The notes beneath the pieces were generated by a model. The model did not search any database. It was not told where the DNA came from and worked only from the letters and a program-made list of their open reading frames with translations. Made by a program: the position numbers and the translations under genes. A DNA stretch of 64,000 nucleotides. Source: Juglans regia (Eukaryota; Streptophyta; Magnoliopsida; Fagales; Juglandaceae). Of the stretch, positions 47,214 to 58,124 are shown one piece after another. Each line of letters starts with the position of its first letter. Positions within the stretch are counted from its first letter, which is position 1. The DNA lies in contig NC_049910.1 of NCBI RefSeq assembly GCF_001411555.2, positions 28,181,150-28,245,149 on the forward strand, in the 5' to 3' direction.

Positions 47214-47895
47214 GGGTTAATTATGCTTTGCCCCCTCAAACTTTTACTAATTTACAATATGCCTCCGAAACTAATAATTGCATGAAAGTAGACCCTCCAA
47301 TTTTCCAATCCTCCATTTTGTCTACCAGCAGTGCCAAATCTAATGAAAATTCATTGCAAAGATGTAATTTTCATCTAATTTATTATCATTGATAGCATGA
47401 TACTAAGTTGCTATCAATTTTCATCTAACGAAAATTCACTGCAAAGATCTCATTTTCATCTAATTCATTGCTATCAATGAATTATAATAAATTATTAATT
47501 ATTAACCATATATAAAATTATTTTATACTTAAGTTGCAAGAAAGTATGAATAATCTATGTACACAATGAAATTATTTGATATTCATTAACCATATATAAA
47601 TTAATAAAAAAATTATTTAATGATTTATGATTTATTATTAATTGATAGCATATATTATTTTATATTTTATATAGTCAATAATACTAAATTAGATTAAAAT
47701 TACATATTTACCGTGAATGTTATGCACTTAAGTAGCACGTGCAGTGAATTTTCGTTAGATTTAACGGTGATGGTAGACGAAATGGGGAGAATTAAGAAGT
47801 TTTGAAAGTTTGAGGGTTTACTTTGATACAATTATTAATTTCAAACCTACATTATGAATTGAGTAAAAGTTTGAGGGGATAAAATGTAATTAACC
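47214..47895. mobile_element. MITE with long terminal inverted repeats (MULE-like)
   Basis: The left end GGTTAATTATGCTTTGCC is followed by CCCTCAAACTTTTACT. The right end is the complement of CCCTCAAACTTTTACT preceded by GGTTAATTACATTTTAT. About 30 of 34 positions pair. Inner AT-rich sequence also contains repeated ATTTTCATCTAA words. Non-coding, 682 bp. The target duplication is unclear because the flanks are TA-rich. Confidence 0.75.
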
Positions 47896-47929
47896 TAATA
47901 TATACTTTAAATTTTGTTTTGATCAGAAG

Positions 47930-48320
47930 GTAGGTGCATAAAAATTTTATATTCTTTTTCCGTATCGCGGGTTAGCTCGGATATAACTGGAAAATGATTC
48001 CCGAGGGACAGGAGAAAAGAAAATTCCTACGCACCGCTTGTTTCCATTAATTAACACGAAAGACTCTAAATTAGTGAGCCACCGACACATGATCTCTGTA
48101 TATTTCTTTTTCATTGAATGTGGACTTTTCGGTTTTAGGTCAATCGGATCCATTGCTAGCGCGTTTAGTTTTCCTCTGATTGTTTAAAAACTAACGGTCA
48201 TGCAAATAAATTTAATATTATATTTTATTAAATTCTCCCTACAAAGTACGAGCTGACACTACAAATTAATTCACATGTGGTTCCAAACTCCTTAATAATT
48301 AAGGAGCGTTGAGTTAAGGG
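47930..48320. repeat. Duplicated segment, copy 1 (paired with 49,670-50,200)
   Basis: Shares with 49,670-50,200 the ordered words AGAAAATTCCTAC, TTGTTTCCATTAATTAACAC, TATTTCTTTTTCATTG, AAACTAACGGTCA, CACATGTGGTTCCAAA and TTAGGAGCGTTGAG-like sequence, with many substitutions. Copy 2 carries an extra 149-bp MITE. Confidence 0.8.
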
Positions 48321-49298
48321 ACGGAATTAAGATTTGGCGCACTGTCACCGATAATATTTAATATTAATTATATAAGGTTGTTATTTAGAGACAAATTAAA
48401 TTATTAAAACTACCAATCTAAACCTCTCACTTGAGCTCTCACTTGAGCTCCATTGGACTCAAGTGAACTATAAAAATTAAGATAAAAATAGTCATGTAAA
48501 ATTTTTTGAAGCAAATGATAAAAATTAAGTAAACAATGATAAACTTTTTTGTTGAATCTAAGTTTAAATATTGTAAATTCTATATAATATAGATATAAAT
48601 AGCTATATGAGGTTTGTTGCATTCACTCCTAATTGTTAACTCGGAAGTAGTATAAATGTCCTTACTAACAAATCTAATCCAAACAAGCTAGCTAGTAGAA
48701 GATTTGAAAGGAAAAGTGAAAATAAATAAGAAAAATAAGATTGTAAATTTACCAAATAGCTTATGAAAAGAGACCAAGATATTTTCTTGCCTCTCATGAG
48801 ATGTAAAATAAATGAGTAGAGATTTTAATTATGACAAAAAATAGGTGTAACTGTGAAAATATTATTAAAAAACTAAAAGAAACCTAGACAACTAAATACT
48901 AAATGAGATTTTTGAAAATGTTTTGGGAAGACAAATTATCTTTATATTAAGATATCTTTAAAAAACCCATATGCTAAGCATGTTTTTGAAAATTTTTTGG
49001 GGGGCAAAAACCATATACTAAGAATGTTTGAATTTTTTTTTTTTTTTTGGGTGGGGAATCGTAGGTCCACCCCTGGTTGAGCTCATAACTATCATAAATA
49101 TGGCATCTGTTTTGTTTTGATGAGCTGATATGATAAGATATATTTCTAATGCTCAGTTATGCTATGCCAGAGGATTTCCGAATATGAATGTTTTCAACTG
49201 TCGCTCTGATATTTTGATGATGTGTATTGATTCTGCATCTTGTAACGAAAAATGTTTTGTTCTGTATTTTTAATTTTGTAAATACTCATGTTTATATA
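48321..49298. other. AT-rich intergenic, nothing recognised
   Basis: No gene. A T-run/G-run (49,028-49,050) resembles the one at 43,311-43,338. Confidence 0.4.
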
Positions 49299-49660
49299 CT
49301 AGTATATATTCCTTATTTACTAAATTGTTGATTACTCACTCATTATTTTTATAATATTTTCATAGAATGTAAATATACTTTGTTGAGGATCTAGAATAAG
49401 GGGACGAGATTTTTGAGTGTATGGGATAAGTAAAAAGATTACTTGAAACTATTATTTAGTAGATTTGATTTATTCTATGGATTTGGTTTATTGAGATGTT
49501 GACACTTTTATTAACACTTGAGAAGTTGTTGATTTTTTTGTTGAATCATTTCATTGATGACCTTCTGGAGGAATATATATGTATATTTGGTGGAAATAGA
49601 TGAATTTATGATTATGGATGAAATTAATTTATTTCCTACCCCATCCGGATACGGGGTGTT
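49299..49660. repeat. LTR-end-like relic, first of three copies
   Basis: Matches 51,512-51,873 and about 53,845-54,211 in order (GAATGTAAAT, AATAAGGGGAC, TATTTAGTAGATTTGA, GAGAAGTTGTTGATTT, TGGTGGAAATAGATGAATTT) and ends CCCCATCCGGATACGGGGTGTT, resembling the end of a gypsy-type LTR. This copy is the most diverged. The other two belong to the tandem duplication at the SEO locus. Confidence 0.65.
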
Positions 49661-49669
49661 TAAGGCATG

Positions 49670-50200
49670 GTCAGAAAGTAGATGCATAAAAATTTGTAAT
49701 TCTTTCCTGTATCGCCTTAGCTCCAGTATAACTGGAAAAAATGATTCCCGATCAGAGAGAGGTGAAAAGAAAATTCCTACCCACCACTTGTTTCCATTAA
49801 TTAACACGAAAGAGCCGCCGACACATCTCTGCATATTTCTTTTTCATTGCATGTGGACCTTTCAGTTTTTGGTCTATCGGATTCATTGCTCACGTTTAGA
49901 TTGCGTTTGGATGAAAAAATGAATTGAGTTGAATTGAGATAATAAAATATTATTAAAATATTACTTTTTAATAATATTATTATTATTATGAGATTTAAAA
50001 TTTAAAAAAATTATAATAATGAATTGAGATGTGTATAGGTTCCAAACGTTTTCCTTCGATTATTTGAAAACTAACGGTCAATCAAATAAATTTATTATTA
50101 TATTTTATTAAATTCTCTCTACAACGTAAGAGCTGCCACTACCGGCCAATTAACTCACATGTGGTTCCAAAGTCCAAACTCCTTAATAATTTAGGAGCGT
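49670..50200. repeat. Duplicated segment, copy 2 with MITE insertion
   Basis: Paired with 47,930-48,320. At 49,900-50,048 it carries a 149-bp AT-rich insertion absent from copy 1. The ends of the insertion contain CGTTTGGA and its complement TCCAAACG. Confidence 0.8.
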
Positions 50201-50620
50201 TGAGCTCATAACTATCATAAATATGGCATCTGTTTTGATAAGATGCACTGATAGTAAGATATTTTTATTATTATATTCTATTAAATTCTCTCTACAACGT
50301 ACGAGCTGCCACTACCAATTAATTCACATGTGGTTCCAAAGTCTAAACTCCTTAATAATTTAGGAGCGTTGAGCTCATAACTATCATAAATATGGCATCT
50401 GTTTTGATAAGATGCACTGATAGTAAGATATTTTTATTATTATATTCTATTAAATTCTCTCTACAACGTACGAGCTGCCACTACCAATTAATTCACATGT
50501 GGTTCCAAAGTCTAAACTCCTTAATAATTTAGGAGCGTTGAGCTCATAACTATCATAAATATGGCCCCTGTTTTGATAAGATGCGCTGATATGATAAGAT
50601 ATATTTATGATGCTCAATTA
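50108..50620. repeat. Three tandem copies of a 169-173-bp unit
   Basis: The unit starting TTAAATTCTCTCTACAACGT recurs at 50,108, 50,281 and 50,450. Each copy runs through CACATGTGGTTCCAAAGTC, TTAGGAGCGTTGAGCTCATA and ATAAATATGGC. Copies 2 and 3 are almost identical. Confidence 0.92.
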
Positions 50621-51390
50621 TATTATATCAAAATATTTCTGAATATGAATGTTTTGAACTCTCGTTCTAATATTTTGATAATGTGTGTTAATTCTATATC
50701 ATAAAATTAAAAATGTTTTAGTAATGTTTATATTTACATACTAGTTGTTGGTATTTTTTAATAAATAATTTTTATTAATAACGTTTTTTAAGTGGTCATA
50801 ACCGTTGGTTTCATTAAATGAAGTTTTGCGGCATTTTTTGCAACTTAAACGTTCGTGTTTATTATGGGAACAAAATATGGCAGCATTCAAGTGCCAAAGA
50901 TAGATATATCTTCAACGTTGTTTTTAACGGGCATGAAAAAGTTGCCGTTTATTTCTTTCGAAAGAACGATAGCTTTGATGGTTATTGAAGAGGGTTTTTA
51001 AGTTGTAGACGTTGGCTTATTTAAGTTGTTAACGTTGGCCATTTGATTCATTTTTATTCTTTTCCCGTTTACGCGCATCTTTGTACATCCTTAATCCTTC
51101 TTAGTCTTATATATATATATATATATATATTTATATTGTTTAGTTCTTTGTACAGGATGATTGAGGAATGTACTTTAGAGAAAGTGAGATAAGAAAAATA
51201 AGCTTAGTGAATATATATTTTTGAGAGTATAATTTCTAGATAAGAAAAAGGTGTTCTTTTGGCAGAACTTTAAAGTCAATCTCTTGTGCATAATTGATTC
51301 GGGCTATACGATGATCAGTTAAGCTATTGTATCCTAGAGGAGTAAAGTCAAGGAAATTTTTGTTGCACCGGTTAATTTGAGATTTTATAT
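50621..51390. other. AT-rich intergenic with TA microsatellite
   Basis: Non-coding; a TA run lies at 51,108-51,130. Nothing else recognised. Confidence 0.45.
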
Positions 51391-52413
51391 ACTGCAGGTG
51401 ACTTGAATCTTCTTAAACAGGGTGATATTTTCATGTCTCAGTCCAAACTAGTTTCGTTTAATTGTTAATTTCATTGTAATTTTTATTATATTATTGTGTA
51501 TATCACCAACACTAGTATATATTCTCTGCTTACTGAGTTGTTATTAACTCACACATTATCTCCATAATATTTTCACAGAATGTAAATGTTTCAGCTAAAG
51601 ATCTAGAATAAGGGGACAAAATTTTTGAGTGTAGGGGATAAGTACAAAGATTACTGGAGACTATTATTTAGTAGATTTGATTTATTCTATAGATTTGGTT
51701 TATTGGGATGTTGACAGTTTTATTAAGACTTGAGAAGTTGTTGATTTATTTGTTGAAACATTTCATTGATGACCTTGTGGTGGAATATATATGTATATTT
51801 GGTGGAAATAGATGAATTTATGTTTATGGAATCTTTGAAAATTATCTCCGACCCCCTCTGGTTCGGGGTGTTAAATTAAAGGCATGGTATTAATTTATTT
51901 TCTGATAATGCAAAAGAAAATTAATAACTTATTTAGAAAACTTTGTTGCAAAATGATTATGTTGCAATTTTAATTAAAAATCACCAGGCCATAGCTTCGC
52001 AAAATTGTTGTGTGATATATACGTTTTAACGATCGAAGATGGTGTATATAATAATTAAGTACGTGTGTGCATGCGTTTGTGTATTTTCTAACACATTCAT
52101 TAAATTGGAGCATGTTTTAGAACGAAACGGGAGTTATAGGGAAGAATGGTACGTACCAACAAAACGTGCAAAGTTTTAAGCATGAAAAACTTCTAAAATT
52201 GCTACACGCACAAGAAAATTAAAAAACGACATGGATCCATTCCATAACATTGGCCACTGCTTATTACCAACGTAGTCAAGATGTGATGCATATTGCATAT
52301 ATATCAATCTTCCTAACGTCAGTGGCGGAATGGTTACAATAACAAATGCAAACGAAAGAAACATCAGACACTAGAGGATCTTTCCAACATAATTAACGAT
52401 TGAGATGTCAATT

Positions 52414-52797
52414 TCATGGTAGGAGCCCAGCTTTAAGCTTTTGGTAGCAATCCTTGAAACATTCATCGAAGCCATACTCATTCACAGAATTTTTCCAATA
52501 ATCAAAATTTTCCAAGACCTTCAAAATTGTTGTCCCATCATCACCGACTACTATGTCGCCACGAGTACCTTTGCAAAGCACAACCCATCCACTGTTACTT
52601 TTGAAGGAACGTAACAATTCATTGGGATCCCGTTGCTTCGCATTCACTAGTTTTTGTTCAATAAATTTATCCTCTATCACAATGTTCAACCCATTTGAAT
52701 TTATATAATCACGAACTTTATTGAACTCAGTAGTAAATCTTTCCCTTAAGCTGCTGGAGACGGAAAATCCATAGTTGAAAGTGTAATTCCTGTCAAC
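52414..52797 (-). pseudogene. Duplicate SEO exon 7 (distal cassette)
   Basis: A 127-codon terminal exon copy with the same acceptor (CATCAG|GTTGAC). It lacks the GEGSGIGDV-region residues of the proximal copy and ends YQKLKAGLLP rather than YYQTL. The frame is open to the stop at 52,414-52,416. It lies 424 bp downstream of the distal exon 6. Confidence 0.8.
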
Positions 52798-53221
52798 CTG
52801 ATGATTTTGAACAGATGTCAAACGGCCTAAAATTGTGTTGGAAAGTACATTATGCATGGAGTTTGTTTAAAACAACATATATGCATAGGTAAGTTGATAG
52901 GTGTATGTGTCCGGCCAAGACTCCTCACCATCTGATTTTGTCATTTATGTGCACGTATATATGCATGCATCTATGTCGAAAGTTAAAAGTTGAATAAAAT
53001 ATTAATAAAATATTATTTTTATTTTGAAATTTATAAAAGTTAAATTGTTTGTTGTATTTTATTTGGAAGTTTAAAAAAATTGTCATGATTAGATTAGATG
53101 GGATAAACTGAGTGAGATGAAAAAGTTGATGTGAATGTATATCTCAGGCCAAGGCCCCTCACCATCTCTTTCCATTTATGTGTACGTATGCATGTATTTA
53201 GACTTTCGAAAACAACTTTAC

Positions 53222-53680
53222 CTGCCTCGGGCCACTCTCTGGCATTCTCACTCCCCTAAATTGAAGACGCAATCCTTCAGGCATTATCGCTTTTTCAGCT
53301 TCCGCCGTGAAAGGGAAGGCCATCATTCCGAATAGCCGAATCATGCGGAGAGCATTTGGATGCTCCACCTCCCATTGTGGGTTTATCACCACGACGATAG
53401 GCTTATTCTTTAAGCTGCAATATTCATTCGTAATGTCTACTGTTGTTGGAAAACCCTGCAATATGTACCACGGCATTTTGGACTGCAACATCTCGAACTT
53501 CGCTTGCATGTCATCCGTCCAATGCTCCACTATTGGGATCCATACAATTTTATACGGTTCATCCTTATCTCTTATCCCATCAAAAATGGGCTTTAAAATC
53601 GAGATTTCTTCGACGGAGATGTCCATGACGCCCGAAATGAACAATAAAACATTCTTATTTTTCAGCACATCGATACTCAG
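53222..53680 (-). pseudogene. Duplicate SEO exon 6 (distal cassette)
   Basis: A 459-bp, 153-codon exon copy with acceptor CCAG and donor GCAG|GTAAAG conserved. Its product is almost the same as that of 55,586-56,044 (for example LFGMMAFPFT instead of LFGMKAFPFT, and a changed end GVRMPESGPRQ). The frame is open and the phase is 0/0, so it could replace the proximal exon. No own exons 1-5 or promoter precede it. Could be an alternative 3' exon or a dead copy. Confidence 0.8.
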
Positions 53681-53744
53681 CTGGTTTTGCAAATTAAACA
53701 GTTAAAACTAGAAATGAGTCAAATATATAAATAATGTTAAACTG

Positions 53745-56108
53745 TAAGTGACTTGAATCTCCTTAAACAGGATGATATTTTCATGCCTCAGTCGAAACTA
53801 GTTTCGTTTAATTGTAATTTTTATTATATTATTGTGTATATACCAACACTACTATATATTTTCTACTTATTGAGTTGTTGATAACTCACACAATATCTCC
53901 ATAATATTTTCACAGAATGTAAATGTTTCAGCTGAGGATTTAGAATAAGGGGACAAGATTTTTGAGTATAGGGGATAAGTACAAAGATTACTCGAGACTA
54001 TTATTTAGTAGATTTGATTTATTCTATAGATTTGGTTTATTGGGATGTTGACAGTTTTATTAAGACTTGAGAAGTTGTTGATTTATTTGTTGAAACATTT
54101 CATTGATGACCTTGTGTTGGAATATATATGTATATTTGGTGGAAATAGATGAATTTATATTTATGGAATCTTTGAAAATTATCTGTGACCCCATCCGGGT
54201 TCGGGGTGTTAAATTAAAGGCATGGTATTAATTTATTTTCTGATAATGCAAAAGAAAATTAATAACTTAATTAGAAAACTTTGTTGCAAAATGATTATGT
54301 TGCAATTTTAATTAAAAATCACCAGGCCATAGCTTCGCAAAATTGTTGTGTGATATATACGTTTTAACTATCGAAGATGGTGTATATAATAATTAAGTAC
54401 GTGTGTGCATGCGTTTGTGTATTTTCTAACACATTCATTAAATTGGAGCATGTTTTAGAACGAAACGGGAGTTATAGGGAAGAATGGCACGTACCAACAA
54501 AACATGCAAAGTTTTAAGCATGAAAAACTTCTAAAATTGCTACACGCACAAGAACATTAAAAAACGACATGGATCCATTCCATAACATTGGCCACTGCTT
54601 ATTACCAACGTAGTCAAGATGTGATGCATATTGCATATCAATCTTCCTAACATAAGTGGCGGAATGGTTACAATAACAACTGCATGCAAACGAAAAAAAC
54701 ATCATACACTAGATCAGGATCTTTCCAACATAATTAACGATTGAGATGTCCATTTCCTGGTACGTAGGCTCCTTTAAATTAAAGCGTTTGGTAGTAATCG
54801 TGGAAACATTTATCGTAGCCACGCTCATTCACATAATTTTTCCAATCATCAAAATTTTCCAAGACCTTCAAAATTGTTGTCCCATCATCACTGACTACTA
54901 TGTCGCCACGAGTACCTTTGCAGAGCACAACCCATCCACTGTTACTTTTGAAGGAACGTAACAACTTCTTGGGATCCCGTTGCTTCTCATTCACTAGTTT
55001 TTGTACATCCCCTATTCCGCTTCCTTCTCCAATAAATTTCTTCTCTATCACAATGTTCAACCCATTTGAATTTATATAATCACAAATTTTATTGAACTCA
55101 GTAGTAAATCTTTCCCTCAAGCTGCTGGAGACGGAAAATCCATAGTTGAAAGTGTAATTCCTATCAACCTGATGATGATTTTGAACAACAGATGTCAAAC
55201 GGCCTAAAATTGTGTTGGAAAGTACATTATGCATGGATTTTGTTTAAAACAACATATATGCATAGGTAAGTTGATAGGTGTATGTCTCCGGCCAACACCC
55301 CTCACCATCTGATTTTTTCATTTATGTGCATGTATTTATGTCGAAAGTTGAAAGTTGAATAAAATATTGTTAGAATATTATTCTTATTTTAAAATTTAAA
55401 AAAGTTGAATTGTTTATGTATTTTGTTTGCAAGTTTAAAAAAATTGTAATAGTAAGACCAAATCAGATAAATTGAGTGAGATGAAAAAGTTGATGTGAAT
55501 GTATGTCTCAGGCCAAGCCCCCTCACCATCTCCTTCCATTTATGTGTACGTATGCATGTATTTAGACTTTCGAAAACAACTTTACCTGCATCGGGCCAGT
55601 CCGTGGCATCCTAAACCCCCTACATTGATGACGCAATCCTTCAGGCATTATCGCCTTTTCAGCTTCCGCCGTGAAAGGGAAGGCCTTCATTCCGAATAGC
55701 CGAATCATGCGGAGAGCATTTGGATGCTCCACCTCCCATTGTGGGTTTATCACCACGACGATAGGCTTATTCTTTAAGCTGCAATATTCATTCGTAATGT
55801 CTACTGTTGTTGGAAAACCCTGCAATATGTACCACGGCATTTTGGACTGCAACATGTCGAACTTCGCTTGCATGTCATCGGTCCAATGCTCCACTATTGG
55901 GATCCATACAATTTTATACGGTTCATCCTTATCTCTTATCCCATCAAAAATGGGCTTTAAAATCGAGATTTCTTCGACGGAGATGTCCATGACGCCCGAA
56001 ATGAACAATAAAACATTCTTATTTTTCAGCACATCGATACTCAGCTGGTTTTGCAAATTAAACAGTTAAAACTAGAAATGAGTCAAATATATAAATAATG
56101 TTAAACTG
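53745..56108. repeat. Tandem duplication at the SEO locus, copy 2 (proximal)
   Basis: The partner of 51,391-53,744. It ends at 56,108 within intron 5 of the SEO gene; beyond this point the two copies no longer match. It holds the exons 6 and 7 used in the simplest gene model. Confidence 0.92.
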
Positions 56109-56489
56109 ATTAATGTGAACACTACTGCACATATTTTAAACGAAGTATTAATTACTATTTTTCCATCCCAATAAAATTACTTTAATTTAATATTATCTAC
56201 TTGTATTATTGTTTAAAAATATTTTTTCTTAACCAAAGAGGACCTACAGATCAAAGTAATTAATTGGGTGTTTACCGGTGTAAAAAAAAAGGTGAATAAT
56301 ACAAGTGCTAACCAATTTTTTGGTAGAACCGTGAATAATACAACTTCCAACCATTGCCTTGAAAGCCACCACAATTTTTGTAGGTGTTTCTGGAAGTTCC
56401 GTCGTTTTCCAATATTTGTCCACTTCCTCTGTAGTTAACAAGGATATTTGCATGGTCAGCTAGCATTGTAGACCATGTTTAAGACATTA

Positions 56490-56540
<51 letters not shown>

Positions 56541-58010
56541 TGTGCAACGGGTTCAAGGTAGTACTTTTTCCTCAAGGACGTTCGAAATCAGCATAATGGC
56601 TAACCTCTTTGTTGTTCGAATTCTTCTTCCTGCGTCTCTTGTATGTTCCGGGTTCTGTTCATCTTCTCAGACAAGGGAGATAGATCCAGTGTCTTGTCCC
56701 TGAAATTAGGCAACCATGGTCATTTGCACTAGGTTAAAAAGGTAAAAAATTACGTTATTTTTACTCCCCTTTTGGAGACCTACAAGCACAAGCTGCTATG
56801 ATGTGTGATATGTATGGCAGATCACATTCTTAAGATCAGCATATACAGCACGTACGTACATGCATGTCAAGTGCGGACAAAGAACTTACTCATCACTGCT
56901 AAGGCAATACATTTGAGTCGCGCAAGCAACAACAGTCATGATAGCCCAAAAGACATGCACTGGGATACATTTTGCCAAAGTTGCCGTTGCAAGTGTATTT
57001 TTGTAGTACTTTTCTGCCAACTCAGATATCTGTTCCAACACTAGAATCTTTCTTATTACTTCCAACGTGTTCTCAATCAACTTGCGCACCTCAATCACTT
57101 TCTGGCATTTTTTAAGGTCTGGGCGTTTTGACATGGCAGGTACACGGTTTGTGATTCCCACTGACTTGGCCAGATGGTCCAGAGAGTCATCTAACTGCGC
57201 AAGGCCCCAGAAATCTCCATAGTCCAAAGCAAAAGCCGCAATTACCAGGACTGCCTTCTCAGCCCATGAACAGCTTGAGAGCTTGTTTAGTATGGAAATT
57301 GTTGTTTTGAGTTCATTTCCCCCGCCAGGAGCCTTGCATGCAGCCAGCTGACATTACACATAATGGGAAAATGTTGAGATAATTATAACTAGACAGTAAA
57401 ATGATCACTTTCGAGACTTTTGGGGATTGAGGTAGGGAAAAGGTAAAGAAAAACGGTGGCCATTTTGCAAAAAAACTTCTAGGGGTGAAGAAAACGAAGT
57501 GCATTTTGTTGTAATTACCTCGGACGAAATTTGCTGGAGTTTGCCCAATAGATCATCAGAACTGTCGTAGCTGTAGCCCTCCAAATCCTGTCTCTCCAGG
57601 TCTTGATGAGGAGGATGATCAGTACCCTATTAACAGATAAACTTGAGAAATTAAAAACAGAAACGCATAATCTGCTGCATCAATTTAAAATAAAAATAAA
57701 ATGTCGTATATGTGTCCACTTATAGAATACAAATGTTTCATGGGGTTAGAAGGGAAAAGAAAAGCAAAAAAAAAAATGCATATAAATTAATAATATGAAT
57801 GGTACGTCGGAGTTACATATATACCAGTAAAACATTGTCAACCATACGGAACGAAACCTCAAGAATTATTTTGATGTCGGAGAAAAACTGTTGTAAACGA
57901 TCACGATTTTGGAGAGAATCATCTGACATGGATGGCACGCTTAAAAGGACCAGTACACCATTCATGGTTTGCTCTACATTTTCGGGCAAAAGGATCTCAT
58001 GGTTGGCCAT
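54779..58010 (-). CDS. SEO: SIEVE ELEMENT OCCLUSION (SEO) family protein, seven exons
   Basis: Exons on the minus strand: 58,010-57,825; 57,626-57,519; 57,347-56,890; 56,699-56,605; 56,428-56,313; 56,044-55,586; 55,168-54,779 (with stop). All have GT donors and AG acceptors, and every phase fits (0,0,2,1,0,0), giving 603 residues. The N-terminal domain (exons 1-3) starts MANHEILLPENVEQTMNGVL and includes ILNKLSSCSWAEKAVLVIAAFALDYGDFW, split here as LSSCSWAEKAVLVIAAFAL and DYGDFW. Exon 5 carries PTKIVVAFKAMV and GSTKKL. Exon 6 is the thioredoxin-like part (KNKNVLLFISGV, IVWIPIVEHW, MPWY, NPIVVVINPQWEVEHPNALR-type segments, AFPFT). Exon 7 has SGWVVLCKGTRGDIV and TTILKVLENFDDW. SEO proteins form filaments in phloem sieve elements and plug them on wounding. 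Oddities: the segment after AFPFT is short and the usual C-terminal cysteine-rich end is missing. Start chosen as the first ATG of the domain, with a TATA box about 105 bp upstream. Confidence 0.85.
56489..56537. repeat. TA microsatellite in SEO intron 4
   Basis: About 49 bp of alternating A and T, interrupted once by ACAT, between exon 4 and exon 5. Confidence 0.95.
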
Positions 58011-58115
58011 AGTATTGTCTTTTACAAAGCACAGTACTGAGACGTACGTTAGAAATTCTGGTTTGGGAAAGAGGATTGAAGTTTGATCGTGTCATTCATA
58101 GTGCAATAGAGTGGT

Positions 58116-58124
58116 CTATTTATA
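58116..58124 (-). promoter_or_regulatory. TATA box of the SEO gene
   Basis: TATAAATAG on the minus strand, 106 bp before the ATG at 58,010. A transcription start about 30 bp further in would leave a 5' leader of roughly 75 bases, which is reasonable for a plant gene. Confidence 0.65.

Larger units (their letters stand above)
51391..53744. repeat. Tandem duplication at the SEO locus, copy 1 (distal)
   Basis: About 2.35 kb repeated head to tail at 53,745-56,108. Corresponding points lie 2,350 bp apart at the left end (51,401 and 53,751) and 2,364 bp apart at the right end. Both joins carry ACTG. It contains a second copy of SEO exons 6 and 7, an LTR-end relic and 3' flanking DNA. Confidence 0.92.

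Noticed and set aside
52176..52364. Open frame after distal SEO exon 7 (IYMQYASHLDYVGNKQWPML), also at 54,514-54,705
   Set aside because: Conserved between the two copies but its N-terminal part is in different frames in the two, and no splice sites link it to exon 7. More likely 3' untranslated or flanking sequence shared by duplication, though an extra exon cannot be excluded.
53307..53705. 132-codon plus-strand frame, duplicated at 55,671-56,069
   Set aside because: Antisense of SEO exon 6. It is duplicated only because the exon is.
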